This document shows, one piece after another, positions 18,801-24,462 of a stretch of 54,028 nucleotides of DNA; positions within the stretch are counted from its first letter, which is position 1, and the number at the start of each line of letters is the position of its first letter. Source of the DNA: an uncultured Pseudomonadota bacterium (GTDB lineage Bacteria > Myxococcota_A > Bradymonadia > Bradymonadales > GCA-2716585); the NCBI GenBank assembly GCA_937123825.1, contig CAKZKQ010000273.1:1-54028 (forward strand). Reading direction: 5' to 3'. The notes below the pieces were generated by a model that was given only the letters and a program-made list of their open reading frames with translations, did not search any database and was not told the origin of the DNA. A program made the translations under genes and the position numbers.

Positions 18801-20070
18801 TGTGGTGGTTGGGGCTGTCGGCGGCGGCGGTGGGCGAGACGGTCAGGCCGCTGATGTTCTCGGTGCGGATGGCTTCACGCACGATGTTGGTGAAGGTGTT
18901 GCCCGAGACCTTGATTTCCAGGAGGTTGCGCAGCCGCAGCGTCACGTCGTGGCAGCCCGAGCCCGAGAAGTCGTTGCCGGTCACTGTCGGGCGCTCGCCG
19001 GATCCATTGAAGTAGATGGCGCGGCCGCGGTTGGTGATGTTGACGTTGCGCACGGTGACGTCGTTGTGGGTGCCCTGGAACCAGATGCCGTTGCCGCGAC
19101 AGCCGTCGTTGCTGGTCAGGTCCAGGTTTTCCACGATGGTGCTGTTGACGTTGACCAGGTTCAGCGAGATGGCGTTGGCAGCGTTGACGCCGGTCATGAT
19201 GCCGCTGTCGGCTTCGATTTGGATGTGGTGGTTGGGGCTGTCAGTAGCGGCGGTGGGCGAGATGCGCAGTCCATTGATGAGGTCAACGCGGATGGCCTCG
19301 CGCACGATGTTGGTGAAGGTGTTGCCCGAGGCCCGCCGCGCGTTGATGTTTTGGAAGCGCGTGGCGAAGCCGCTGCAACCGGAGCCCGAAAAGTCGTTGT
19401 TGGTGACGGTGGCCGCGTCGGAGGAGCCATTGAAGTAGACGGCCACGCCGCGGTTGCTGATGTCGTTGTTGCGGATGGTGATGTTGTCGTGGCGGCCGTT
19501 GAGCAGGATGCCAAAGCCGCGGCAGCCGATGTCGGACGAGAGGTCCAGGTCCTCAAAGGTGAGGTTGTCGGCGTGCTCGACGCGGAAGCTGGTGCGCGCG
19601 CTGTTGTTCAGTGCCAGCGCCTTGAACGATGAGCCGGTGGCGGCCTCGTTGACGCGGAAGCCGTCGGCGAAGTTGTGGGTGATGCGCACCACCGGCGTAT
19701 CGACGTAGCCCGGCTGGGTCGAAGCGTCGAGGTTGACGGGGCTGTTGATGTCGATCTGACTGTTGAGCGTGATGGCGTGGGGTCCGTTGCCGGGGATGGC
19801 AAAGCGGATGGTGTCGAGCCCGTCGGCGGCGTTGGCGTCGAGGACGGCCTGACGCAGCGAACCAGGGCCGCTGTTGGCGGTGTTGGTCACCGTGAAGGTC
19901 AAGTTCAGTGCGTCCGTCCGCGTGCGCACTGGAGCGGGCTCCGAGAGGCCCTCCACAGGCTCTTGCTCAGGATCGACGCAGCCGCCAAGCGCCAGCGTCG
20001 CCAGGATGACCAGCGCTGTGGTCATGGCCTGGGGCCACAGTGGGGGGTTGTGTGTGGGGTTGACCTTCAT
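12835..20070 (-). CDS. Giant beta-helix repeat lipoprotein with TSP3-like repeats
   Basis: Predicted 2411-residue surface lipoprotein. The ATG at 20070 has AAGGAG eight bases upstream and gives a signal peptide with lipobox ALGGC; a second in-frame ATG at 20136 has an identical site. The N-terminal TNTANSGPGSLRQAVLDANA and STQPGY are typical of right-handed beta-helix (NosD/PbH1-type) proteins. Ten units of 136-143 residues follow, each with LDLxSxxGCRGxG, RNxxIxNRG, FNGxxxxxxVTGNDFxxSGC and NHHIQIE blocks. Next come about four calcium-type repeats ending CGCG (DEDNDGQLDCLDLCPDDPNK and relatives), an Ig-like segment, and an alpha-helical tail ending PVPNQCL. It is likely an adhesin or glycan-interacting fibre; no catalytic site is recognised. 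Confidence 0.88.
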   Translation of the reverse strand: MKVNPTHNPPLWPQAMTTALVILATLALGGCVDPEQEPVEGLSEPAPVRTRTDALNLTFTVTNTANSGPGSLRQAVLDANAADGLDTIRFAIPGNGPHAITLNSQIDINSPVNLDASTQPGYVDTPVVRITHNFADGFRVNEAATGSSFKALALNNSARTSFRVEHADNLTFEDLDLSSDIGCRGFGILLNGRHDNITIRNNDISNRGVAVYFNGSSDAATVTNNDFSGSGCSGFATRFQNINARRASGNTFTNIVREAIRVDLINGLRISPTAATDSPNHHIQIEADSGIMTGVNAANAISLNLVNVNSTIVENLDLTSNDGCRGNGIWFQGTHNDVTVRNVNITNRGRAIYFNGSGERPTVTGNDFSGSGCHDVTLRLRNLLEIKVSGNTFTNIVREAIRTENISGLTVSPTAAADSPNHHIQIEADSDIAAGVNAANAISLRFINANGVTVEDLDLTSNDGCRGNGIWFEGTHNNLTVRNVNIANRGRALYFNGTSDQATVTGNSFEGSGCHDVAVRLRGIGSLRMSGNDFTNIQRGAFRLENTNDVLVSPTAAADNPTNHIQIEADSGIAAGVNAANATSMRFVNTNNIIVEDLDLTSEDGCRGTGILFEGTHNNLIVRNNTVDNRGNGIFLNGVSDQATVTGNDISNSGCQGYALYLRRVESLRASNNTFTNSQREIVRVQDISGLTISPTAATDSPNHHIQIEEDSGIAEGINAANAISLNLINANDTTVEDLDLSSNDGCRGNGIWFQGTHNNLTVRNVNITNRGRALYFNGTADQAVVTGNDFSGSGCHDVAVRLRQVNSLRMSDNTFTDIQRGAIRVEGPIADGLHISPSAATDNPNHHIQIESDSGIAEGINAANAVSLRIVNANDVTIEDLDLSSDEGCRGNGILFEGTHNNATVRNNDIRNRGVALAFQGTGTSPLVTGNLFTGSGCHGYALRLRGLTDPRISNNDFAETQRTPIRIENTDGLTISPTAAQDNPGNHLQLEADSGIGETTGTSLHLSNSSNITIENLDLSSSEVCRGTGVFLDGTHNNIVIRNNNLSRRGIAVYFNGQGSNPIVTGNDFTESGCNGFTVRLRALTNTKISNNNFTNSRRIGYLIDNMNNLRISPTSASSSPNNHIQIEEEANMPAGQLNLQIRHSNDSIVENLNFSSEENCTGEALRVEGTHNNLTVRNNTFRNRGIALYFNGQGDNNFVHGNDVSRSGCQGFAVRLRRQTKLKMFNNDFTDIQRIGILADDMHDVFISPTAANDAPDHHIQLENNHGMPANITNIQIRNSNGFVAERLNFGNGGNCTGTGMLIEGTHNNAIVRNNDVRGRGVGLYFNGQGDNTVVTGNDLTGSGCSGFALRLRRMTNNKIAFNNFTSTQRIGIMADTINGVTLSPTAATDAPDNHIQIEPFNRMPANITSVQFSNSNDVTAENLDWSSPNNCTGTGLYFTGRYDNVRVRNNAFKNRAVGIYFNGIGDESIITGNDLSGSGCGGFAMRLLRMTNAKISDNIFENTTREGIRVEQMNNFLITDQIPEDNPHYMAIDFTSKLATNTGTALRMIGGVDNRIEKVKLSRIGPNRQGIGLYVQSTTNLEVDEVLVRNRTTGIHFESNTNPSIDCTTAFNNNTGLYTNRSNPLTIRQARLEGNNIAMTSFNSTVDAENIWWGAPNGPTNGGGGGNGFNGHSNNVTFDPFLNEEPPCAPFETDIDGDLTPDDADGCPFDPAKTEPGNCGCGLVETDQDEDNDGQLDCLDLCPDDPNKSSPGVCGCGVPEEPGDDDRDGVINCLDQCPEDPNKFIPGQCGCGLEEDPGDDDEDGVRNCEDECPNDPNKTEPGTCGCGLEEADENNNEIADCLETLTVAFDAPGDGWLSDEVILSGTIEDINCNLPPLVQTNNNAVTFSVQGNNNAYNATTTALADGLYNNLQVTVRSQCSPSVENIEMGTFGVDNTDPQLLYTPFTQEDVDPNDPNTWKGITPGALIPLIMRANDSGSGIASVEINLIDADEGSNVELASLDFNGNGQPPRGRTFEVINRCDDEIVCEDGRLQTGNLGSLHYQLQIVVTDHAGRSTTVDFYFQLASLRQAIVAWRDAVAELADDDPRIQGELDLAESSLTDALQGFDTDTFGNMSLGLEEAGAALRRGFGPTTEVTLEESANVLRLLTGFYQDRRDGFHSISPGRPEFDEAQSFLDDADQIANLPPNHIGEVQEGFLKNANAYFWMEDGHAPFIATNFPTSDQTLLDILEQIDAYLEIEPALPGADAMGEARAELGAVQVLTRRVAINGDTTLTDLEHVQLLLGLTNTAEALKDAENGGTWVRNWQWGLTQIVFIYAQRGIRNAATFMEENNPVVVAGFDQLEASVEFRDTRRADDFMRLLIDSRCLLLGVYNLVYEPDEEAPDACCEDLIFYNELDDRVPVPNQCL
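15520..19683 (-). repeat. Ten in-frame ~408-429-bp repeats encoding beta-helix units
   Basis: The conserved Cys codon of each unit lies at 19522, 19099, 18676, 18253, 17830, 17401, 16990, 16582, 16174 and 15766. Intervals are therefore 423, 423, 423, 423, 429, 411, 408, 408 and 408 bases. The first seven units carry CRG at that site and the last three carry CTG. The boundaries given are approximate. Confidence 0.85.
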
Positions 20071-20078
20071 CGGTTGTG

Positions 20079-20084
20079 CTCCTT
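20079..20084 (-). promoter_or_regulatory. Ribosome-binding site chosen for the giant gene
   Basis: AAGGAG on the minus strand, eight bases before ATG 20070. This spacing and the resulting compact lipoprotein signal decide the start. Confidence 0.7.
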
Positions 20085-20144
20085 TGACGCTTATGCTCTG
20101 GGCCGAAAACTGGGGTGATGTTTGTTGTGCATTCATGTCTTTCA

Positions 20145-20150
20145 CTCCTT
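20145..20150 (-). promoter_or_regulatory. Second in-frame ribosome-binding site for the giant gene
   Basis: Another AAGGAG, also eight bases before an in-frame ATG (20136). Starting here would add 22 residues (MNAQQTSPQF...) before the signal peptide. Confidence 0.55.
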
Positions 20151-20421
20151 GTGCCGAAGCAAAAGGCATGCCGAAAAACGGCTTTGCGACAATCGGCCCG
20201 CTGCGCGTTGCAGTTGGCTGCGCTCGACCGCTGATGAGGCCGGTCTGGAGGGTGGCTTCATCGGCGAAAAGCACCGCGCAGCGTCGTATGCACGGGCTTC
20301 AATCTTTTCACTTGTGGAGTAAAATCTCTGCTCTTGATGAGAGCACAGCGGCAGTGCTTAGGCAAGCGTTTGAGGCCCGATGGGGTGGGTTTTTGGAGTG
20401 GAACGTTCAATGTAAAAGTCA

Positions 20422-20452
20422 CATTGTCCAGTTCAATTTGGACTGGACAATG
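20422..20452. promoter_or_regulatory. 31-bp palindrome, operator or terminator
   Basis: CATTGTCCAGT (20422-20432) and ACTGGACAATG (20442-20452) are perfect inverted repeats, and the centre also pairs nearly completely. The site lies in the AT-rich gap between the HAD-like gene stop (20508) and the giant gene start. On the minus strand a TTGAAC/TACATT pair with 16-base spacing overlaps it, so an operator on a promoter for the giant gene is plausible. A terminator for the HAD-like gene is the alternative. Nothing else is seen in the gap 20137-20507. Confidence 0.45.
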
Positions 20453-20507
20453 CAATGGACGTTTTGCGTTTCACATGAACGAAATATTCACTTTGATGGG
20501 GTGTTGT

Positions 20508-21002
20508 TTATTTTGATGGGGCGTTATAGAGCCCCAAACGGTCAAAGGCGTCGAGCACCTGCCACAAGCCACGGTCTTGCGGGCTGTAAGGGGCTTCGAA
20601 GGCGGGCGCTTTGACCCACTGCGCCTGCTGACCTGGCGCGACGTATTGCTCCAGATCATCCACCAACACCACCTGCTGCGGCGTCACCCCAGGCACAAAG
20701 CGCAGGTCTTTGTGGGGCCCGCTCCACTCGATGAACTCCAGTGTGGCAAACCACGGCGGCGCGCTGCCTTCGTGGACGAGCGTCCTGGCCAGCGCCTCAA
20801 AGCGCCTGTGCGAGATGGCCGTAAAGATCACCACCCTACTTGCCCGCTGCTGACACTGCTCCAAAAAGAACTTCAGCCCGGGCCTGGGAAACTGGCTCAT
20901 GGCGTTGGAGATCAGCGTCCCCTCCACGTCCAGCGCGATCACCTTGATCCCGTGCGGTGGCTCACTTTCCTTTTGGATGTGGCCCTTGCGTTCTTCCGTC
21001 AC
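20508..21002 (-). CDS. HAD-like phosphatase
   Basis: Protein of 164 residues of the haloacid-dehalogenase superfamily. Motif I is DVEGTL (D25, with Glu27 where the general acid Asp usually sits), motif II is the Thr in VIFTAIS, motif III is the Lys in GPHKDLRFV, and motif IV is VLVDDLEQYV. The Asp-to-Glu change may reduce or alter phosphatase activity. The cap is minimal, as in NIF/CTD-like phosphatases. I chose the GTG at 21002 because GGAGG lies eight bases upstream; a longer frame to 21134 lacks such a site. It is divergent from the small ORF and LRR gene. Confidence 0.78.
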   Translation of the reverse strand: MTEERKGHIQKESEPPHGIKVIALDVEGTLISNAMSQFPRPGLKFFLEQCQQRASRVVIFTAISHRRFEALARTLVHEGSAPPWFATLEFIEWSGPHKDLRFVPGVTPQQVVLVDDLEQYVAPGQQAQWVKAPAFEAPYSPQDRGLWQVLDAFDRLGLYNAPSK

Positions 21003-21109
21003 TGCCCTTACCTCCAGATATCCCGGCGCGCGGCCTTCATTGTGCTGTGCCCACCGTGGGTTCTGTCTGACAGAGCCTGAACCAAAACCTTCCAAGGAGG
21101 CTCGGAACC

Positions 21110-21277
21110 ATGGACGCACACTCCCATCTGCCACGCTTTGACACCACGATCATGATGCGCGGCCTGGGCGATGTCCAACACCGACCCCCAGGCACGACCG
21201 CGTTGTTGCCCTTGGAAGGTTTTGATGACCTACGATTCATGGCCGCCGCTGCACCAGCGGCGCGTCAGGATTTTTGA
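21110..21277 (+). CDS. Small ORF with strong ribosome-binding site
   Basis: A 55-codon reading frame beginning MDAHSHLPRF and ending AAPAARQDF. AAGGAGG lies nine bases before the ATG, the best translation signal in this gap. It overlaps the start of the LRR gene in another frame and ends 50 bases into it. It could be a leader peptide that couples translation to the LRR gene, or the real N-terminus of the LRR protein if a frameshift (biological or sequencing) exists. I do not recognise the product. Confidence 0.4.
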   Translation: MDAHSHLPRFDTTIMMRGLGDVQHRPPGTTALLPLEGFDDLRFMAAAAPAARQDF

Positions 21278-22652
21278 TTTTTCGGACACATTGACCATCC
21301 CTGCCCATTGGCAGGAGCTGACCGAGCTTCGCCTGGCCTTTGCGCCGTTCAAGCTCAAACACATCCGCGTGCTCTGCCAGAGCAGGCTGCTGGAACAACT
21401 GCGCGTGCTGCGCATTGACAACATCCCCATTGGCGTTCGAGGGGCGCAGATGCTCTCCAATGCCCGTTTTGCCCCCAACCTGGAGGTGCTGAGCCTAAAC
21501 CGTTGCCGTCTACGCTCCGATGGCGTCGAAGCGCTGGTCTCAGGAAAGCCTTGGCAGCGTTTGAAGCAGTTGGACTTGACCGGAGAGCACTTTATGGGGC
21601 GGCGCGGGGCCGATGCGCTGATGCGCTCCGAGGCCCTGCCTGCGCTCGAAACGTTGGATTTTGAACCCCACGGCGTCGGTCCCCACGGAACCTGGGCGTT
21701 GCGCGCGCGCTGGCCCGAGCCTGAGGATGGCGACGTTGCGGGCTATGCGCGCCTGGGGCTCAACGAGCGCCTGACCCTCTTGCGTCAGGAAGTCCATCGC
21801 GAACCCTCATCTTTTGCCTGGAGCAACCTCTGCGCGTTGGCCTCATGCTGGCCTGAAGCATCGATCCAAGGCGTGGCGATGGACTACTTGATGGAGCACC
21901 TTCAAAGCTGGCCTGTCCAGACGCGGCGCCTGCCCCCGCAGTGGCTCCACGAGTCCCCTGCCACGCCTTTTGCCAGATGGCGGCTTTGGCCCCACACCGA
22001 ACTGGCGCGCAGCGCCGACTTGAATGCGTGTCTGGCCCAGGTCTCAGGCAGTCAGCATTGCAGTTTTTCCAAAACCAAGACCCACCCCGCCGAGGCCATG
22101 GAGCACGTCTTCAAGAGCGGGACTCTGGCCAGCATCGTGTCCATCAAATGCGTCAACCAGGGTTGGTTGGTGCGTCTTTTGATGGAGAACCTTGGCCATT
22201 TGCCCGAACTCAATACGCTCCACCTTGTATACGCGGCGGTGGGAGAGAGTCTCTCGAGCGGCTCACCCCACCCAAAAATCGGCCACCTCATACTTGAGCG
22301 TTGTCGCCCCGAACCTCCACGTTGGCGGTGGCAGCAAGTGCGCTTCTCGGCTCTGGAGACGCTTGAGGTGCGGCAAATCCATGATTTGACCACCTGGATC
22401 GATCCACAACAGCGAGTCTGGCCACGCTCCGAGGTGCTGCGCAGCCTGACCTTGCAAGCCGTTTCATACCATCGTCAGTTGGCCGCCCACGAGCTGTGGC
22501 GGTTTCTTGAACACCTCTCTGGGGCGCACCCCCGGCTTGAGGCGCTGACGCTTCAGGGGTGGCAGTTTTTGCAGGATTGCGACGGCATTTTGGAGCGCTG
22601 GTGCGCCGACAACGCCGTTCAACTCACGCTAGACCCCTCCAAGACAGGGTAG
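21225..22652 (+). CDS. Leucine-rich-repeat protein with shared WP module
   Basis: Protein of 475 residues if started at ATG 21225, which has GGAAGG about five bases upstream; ATG 21171 would add 18 residues. The N-terminal part (to about residue 170) holds LRR units such as LTELRLAFAPFKL, LRVLRIDNIPIG, LEVLSLNRCRLRSDGVEAL and LKQLDLTGEHF, of the ribonuclease-inhibitor style. Next is a module (about 21760-21950) with ERLTLLRQEVHREPSS, W..LC, WP, MDYLMEHLQSWP and PPQWL that matches the BRCT protein at 5.2 kb. Further LRR-like units follow to the C-terminus (LNTLHLVYAAVG, LETLEVRQIHDL, LEALTLQGWQFL). No signal peptide; an intracellular protein-binding role is inferred. Confidence 0.75.
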   Translation: MTYDSWPPLHQRRVRIFDFSDTLTIPAHWQELTELRLAFAPFKLKHIRVLCQSRLLEQLRVLRIDNIPIGVRGAQMLSNARFAPNLEVLSLNRCRLRSDGVEALVSGKPWQRLKQLDLTGEHFMGRRGADALMRSEALPALETLDFEPHGVGPHGTWALRARWPEPEDGDVAGYARLGLNERLTLLRQEVHREPSSFAWSNLCALASCWPEASIQGVAMDYLMEHLQSWPVQTRRLPPQWLHESPATPFARWRLWPHTELARSADLNACLAQVSGSQHCSFSKTKTHPAEAMEHVFKSGTLASIVSIKCVNQGWLVRLLMENLGHLPELNTLHLVYAAVGESLSSGSPHPKIGHLILERCRPEPPRWRWQQVRFSALETLEVRQIHDLTTWIDPQQRVWPRSEVLRSLTLQAVSYHRQLAAHELWRFLEHLSGAHPRLEALTLQGWQFLQDCDGILERWCADNAVQLTLDPSKTG

Positions 22653-22969
22653 AGGCATCGATGACACACGTGAGGCGCGCGCGCGGCGCCAAGTTGTCAC
22701 ACTTTGACCAGGGTCTGCCCACAATGGGGTGCTGCCTGTTTTGAGCGCCCCAAGCCTTCCTTCTTTACCCATGGTGCCCGGTGAAACCGTGCTCCACCGA
22801 TTCCCATGCCTTTGAATTGGACCGCGGTCCCTTCCTTTAAGAAGCCCTTTCTAGACCCCACCAGCGCGCGATGGCCGCATTTGGGGACGTTGGTCTGGTC
22901 CTTGCTCTTTCAGGCCATCGGCCTGTTCACCAGGGCCAAAGAGTGCTTCACGCATGGGAGAGCCGCACG
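22653..22969. other. Intergenic region, no gene recognised
   Basis: This 317-base gap precedes the MopE-motif lipoprotein. It holds a GC-rich alternating stretch near 22678-22690 and a 12-base palindrome GGACCGCGGTCC near 22820. Neither is conclusive, and I see no clear promoter, terminator or coding frame. Confidence 0.4.
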
Positions 22970-24427
22970 ATGAAAACCGCTTTGAGACACTGCACCTTGT
23001 TCTTGGCGACGCTTGGCCTCCTGGCCGGGTGTGTGGCCGACGCGATCCCCCAAGAAGGGGATGAGGTGGGCCAGACCAACCCCGGTGACCGACGCAACCC
23101 CGGTGATCCTCGCGCCCCAGGCGCCGATGATCCCCGAGACCCCGGTGACCCCGGCGACCCAAACGACCCGACCGACCCTGGTGACATCTCCGATCAGGGC
23201 GACCCGCCCCCGGCCGATGAACCCCATTGCCAGGAAGGGGCCGGGGAGATTTGTGACGACGACATCGACAACGATTGCGATGGCGATGTGGACGAAGGCT
23301 GCACCTGCACCGTGGCTCAAAAAAGCTGCTACAGCGGTCACCCCGCTGAGCTTGAAGCCCCGCAAGGCGCCTGCCGCCAGGGGACCCAGACCTGCCAGCG
23401 CGAATTCTACGGCGCTTGTGAAGGCGAGGTGCTGCCAGGGGAGGAAGTCTGCGACGGCATCGACAATGATTGTGATGGTCAGATCGACGAAGGGCTCGGC
23501 TGTGACAACCAGCCCCCCGTGCCGACCTGTCCCAGCGACCAAAGCGGCCCGCCGCTGGCCAACTATGATTTTATGGGCCAGTACCAGGACCCCGACGGCG
23601 ACGCCATGGCCAGCGCCACGTGGTCCATCGTCGATAAGCCGCTGGGCTCCACCAGCGTCCCGACGCCCGCCTCTGGGCTGAGCACCAGCATCTTTGCCGA
23701 CACCCAGGGCACCTACCTGCTTGAACTTGAAGTCACCGACGCGCGTGGCGGCGTGGGCCGTTGCACCACGCGCCTGACCACCGTCTCCCAGGACAACCTG
23801 CGCATTGAGATGACCTGGAACACCGGGGCGCCCTTTGATGCCTCCGATGTGGACATGCACCTGCTGCGTCAGCCCGGCGCCCGTTGGTTTGACTCCGGCA
23901 GCAGCGGAGACGACTGCTTTTACCAAAACTGCCGCGTCTGCGACTTGCCCTCCGAGGCCGAAGAGCAGTGCCGCGATCTGGTCGCGGGCTTCAACGGCGG
24001 CGGCATCGACATCCCCGGTCGCATGACCTGGAACCCGCCGATGGACGACGATGACCCTCGCCTGGATCTTGATGACGTTGAGGGGTACGGCCCCGAGAAC
24101 ATCAACATCAAGAACCCGCGCGCGGGCACCTACCGTTTGGGCGTCCACTACTGGGACCCCGACGGCTTTGGAGACTCCATTGTGACCGTTAAGATCTTCT
24201 GCGGCGGCAATCTGGTCCAGCAGTTTGAGCCCGTCACGCTCCAGGCCAACGACTCCTTTGGTGGGCCGCGCACAGACTTTTGGGAGGTGGCGGACATCGA
24301 GTGGACGGGCGCCGGTTGTCAGGTCCGCGAGCTGGGTGTGTCCGGCTGCCGTCAGATCTGCACGCGTTCGGAGGCCGAGGGTGGCGGGTGCCCGGTGGGC
24401 AGAATGCGCGGTTTGACCTGCCGCTGA
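22970..24427 (+). CDS. Lipoprotein with MopE-like metal-binding motifs
   Basis: Predicted lipoprotein of 485 residues. The ATG at 22970 has GGGAGAG upstream and a signal with lipobox LLAGC. A Pro/Gly/Asp linker built on repeated DPGDP follows. Two MopE-type motifs (CDDDIDNDCDGDVDEGC and CDGIDNDCDGQIDEG) are typical of the putative metal-binding motif found in many myxobacterial proteins. A PKD/Ig-like segment and then a C-terminal beta domain (IEMTWNTGAPFDASDVDMHL, GTYRLGVHYWDPDGFG) resemble secreted domains of about 200 residues seen next to vWA/TSP3 proteins. The reaction is unknown; a surface or extracellular role is inferred. It is convergent with the vWA lipoprotein. Confidence 0.85.
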   Translation: MKTALRHCTLFLATLGLLAGCVADAIPQEGDEVGQTNPGDRRNPGDPRAPGADDPRDPGDPGDPNDPTDPGDISDQGDPPPADEPHCQEGAGEICDDDIDNDCDGDVDEGCTCTVAQKSCYSGHPAELEAPQGACRQGTQTCQREFYGACEGEVLPGEEVCDGIDNDCDGQIDEGLGCDNQPPVPTCPSDQSGPPLANYDFMGQYQDPDGDAMASATWSIVDKPLGSTSVPTPASGLSTSIFADTQGTYLLELEVTDARGGVGRCTTRLTTVSQDNLRIEMTWNTGAPFDASDVDMHLLRQPGARWFDSGSSGDDCFYQNCRVCDLPSEAEEQCRDLVAGFNGGGIDIPGRMTWNPPMDDDDPRLDLDDVEGYGPENINIKNPRAGTYRLGVHYWDPDGFGDSIVTVKIFCGGNLVQQFEPVTLQANDSFGGPRTDFWEVADIEWTGAGCQVRELGVSGCRQICTRSEAEGGGCPVGRMRGLTCR

Positions 24428-24436
24428 GCTTCATCG

Positions 24437-24461
24437 CGCTCGTCCCGTTAAGGGGCGAGCG
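24437..24461. terminator. Bidirectional hairpin between convergent lipoprotein genes
   Basis: CGCTCGTCCC (24437-24446) pairs with GGGGCGAGCG (24452-24461), giving a 10-bp stem with one G-T wobble and the loop GTTAA. It sits in the 35-base gap between two converging stops. No long U-run follows. Confidence 0.6.
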
Positions 24462-24462
24462 T

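Noticed and set aside
15520..19683. Regularly spaced repeats that could suggest CRISPR
   Set aside because: Units are over 400 bases, in frame, and encode a beta-helix protein; no spacers or Cas genes.
20497..22744. Two short sequences (20497 and 22729) both readable as MGCCLF-stop with only synonymous differences
   Set aside because: 17 of 21 matches between two sites in 54 kb is expected by chance, neither has a start signal, and the first overlaps the end of the HAD-like gene.
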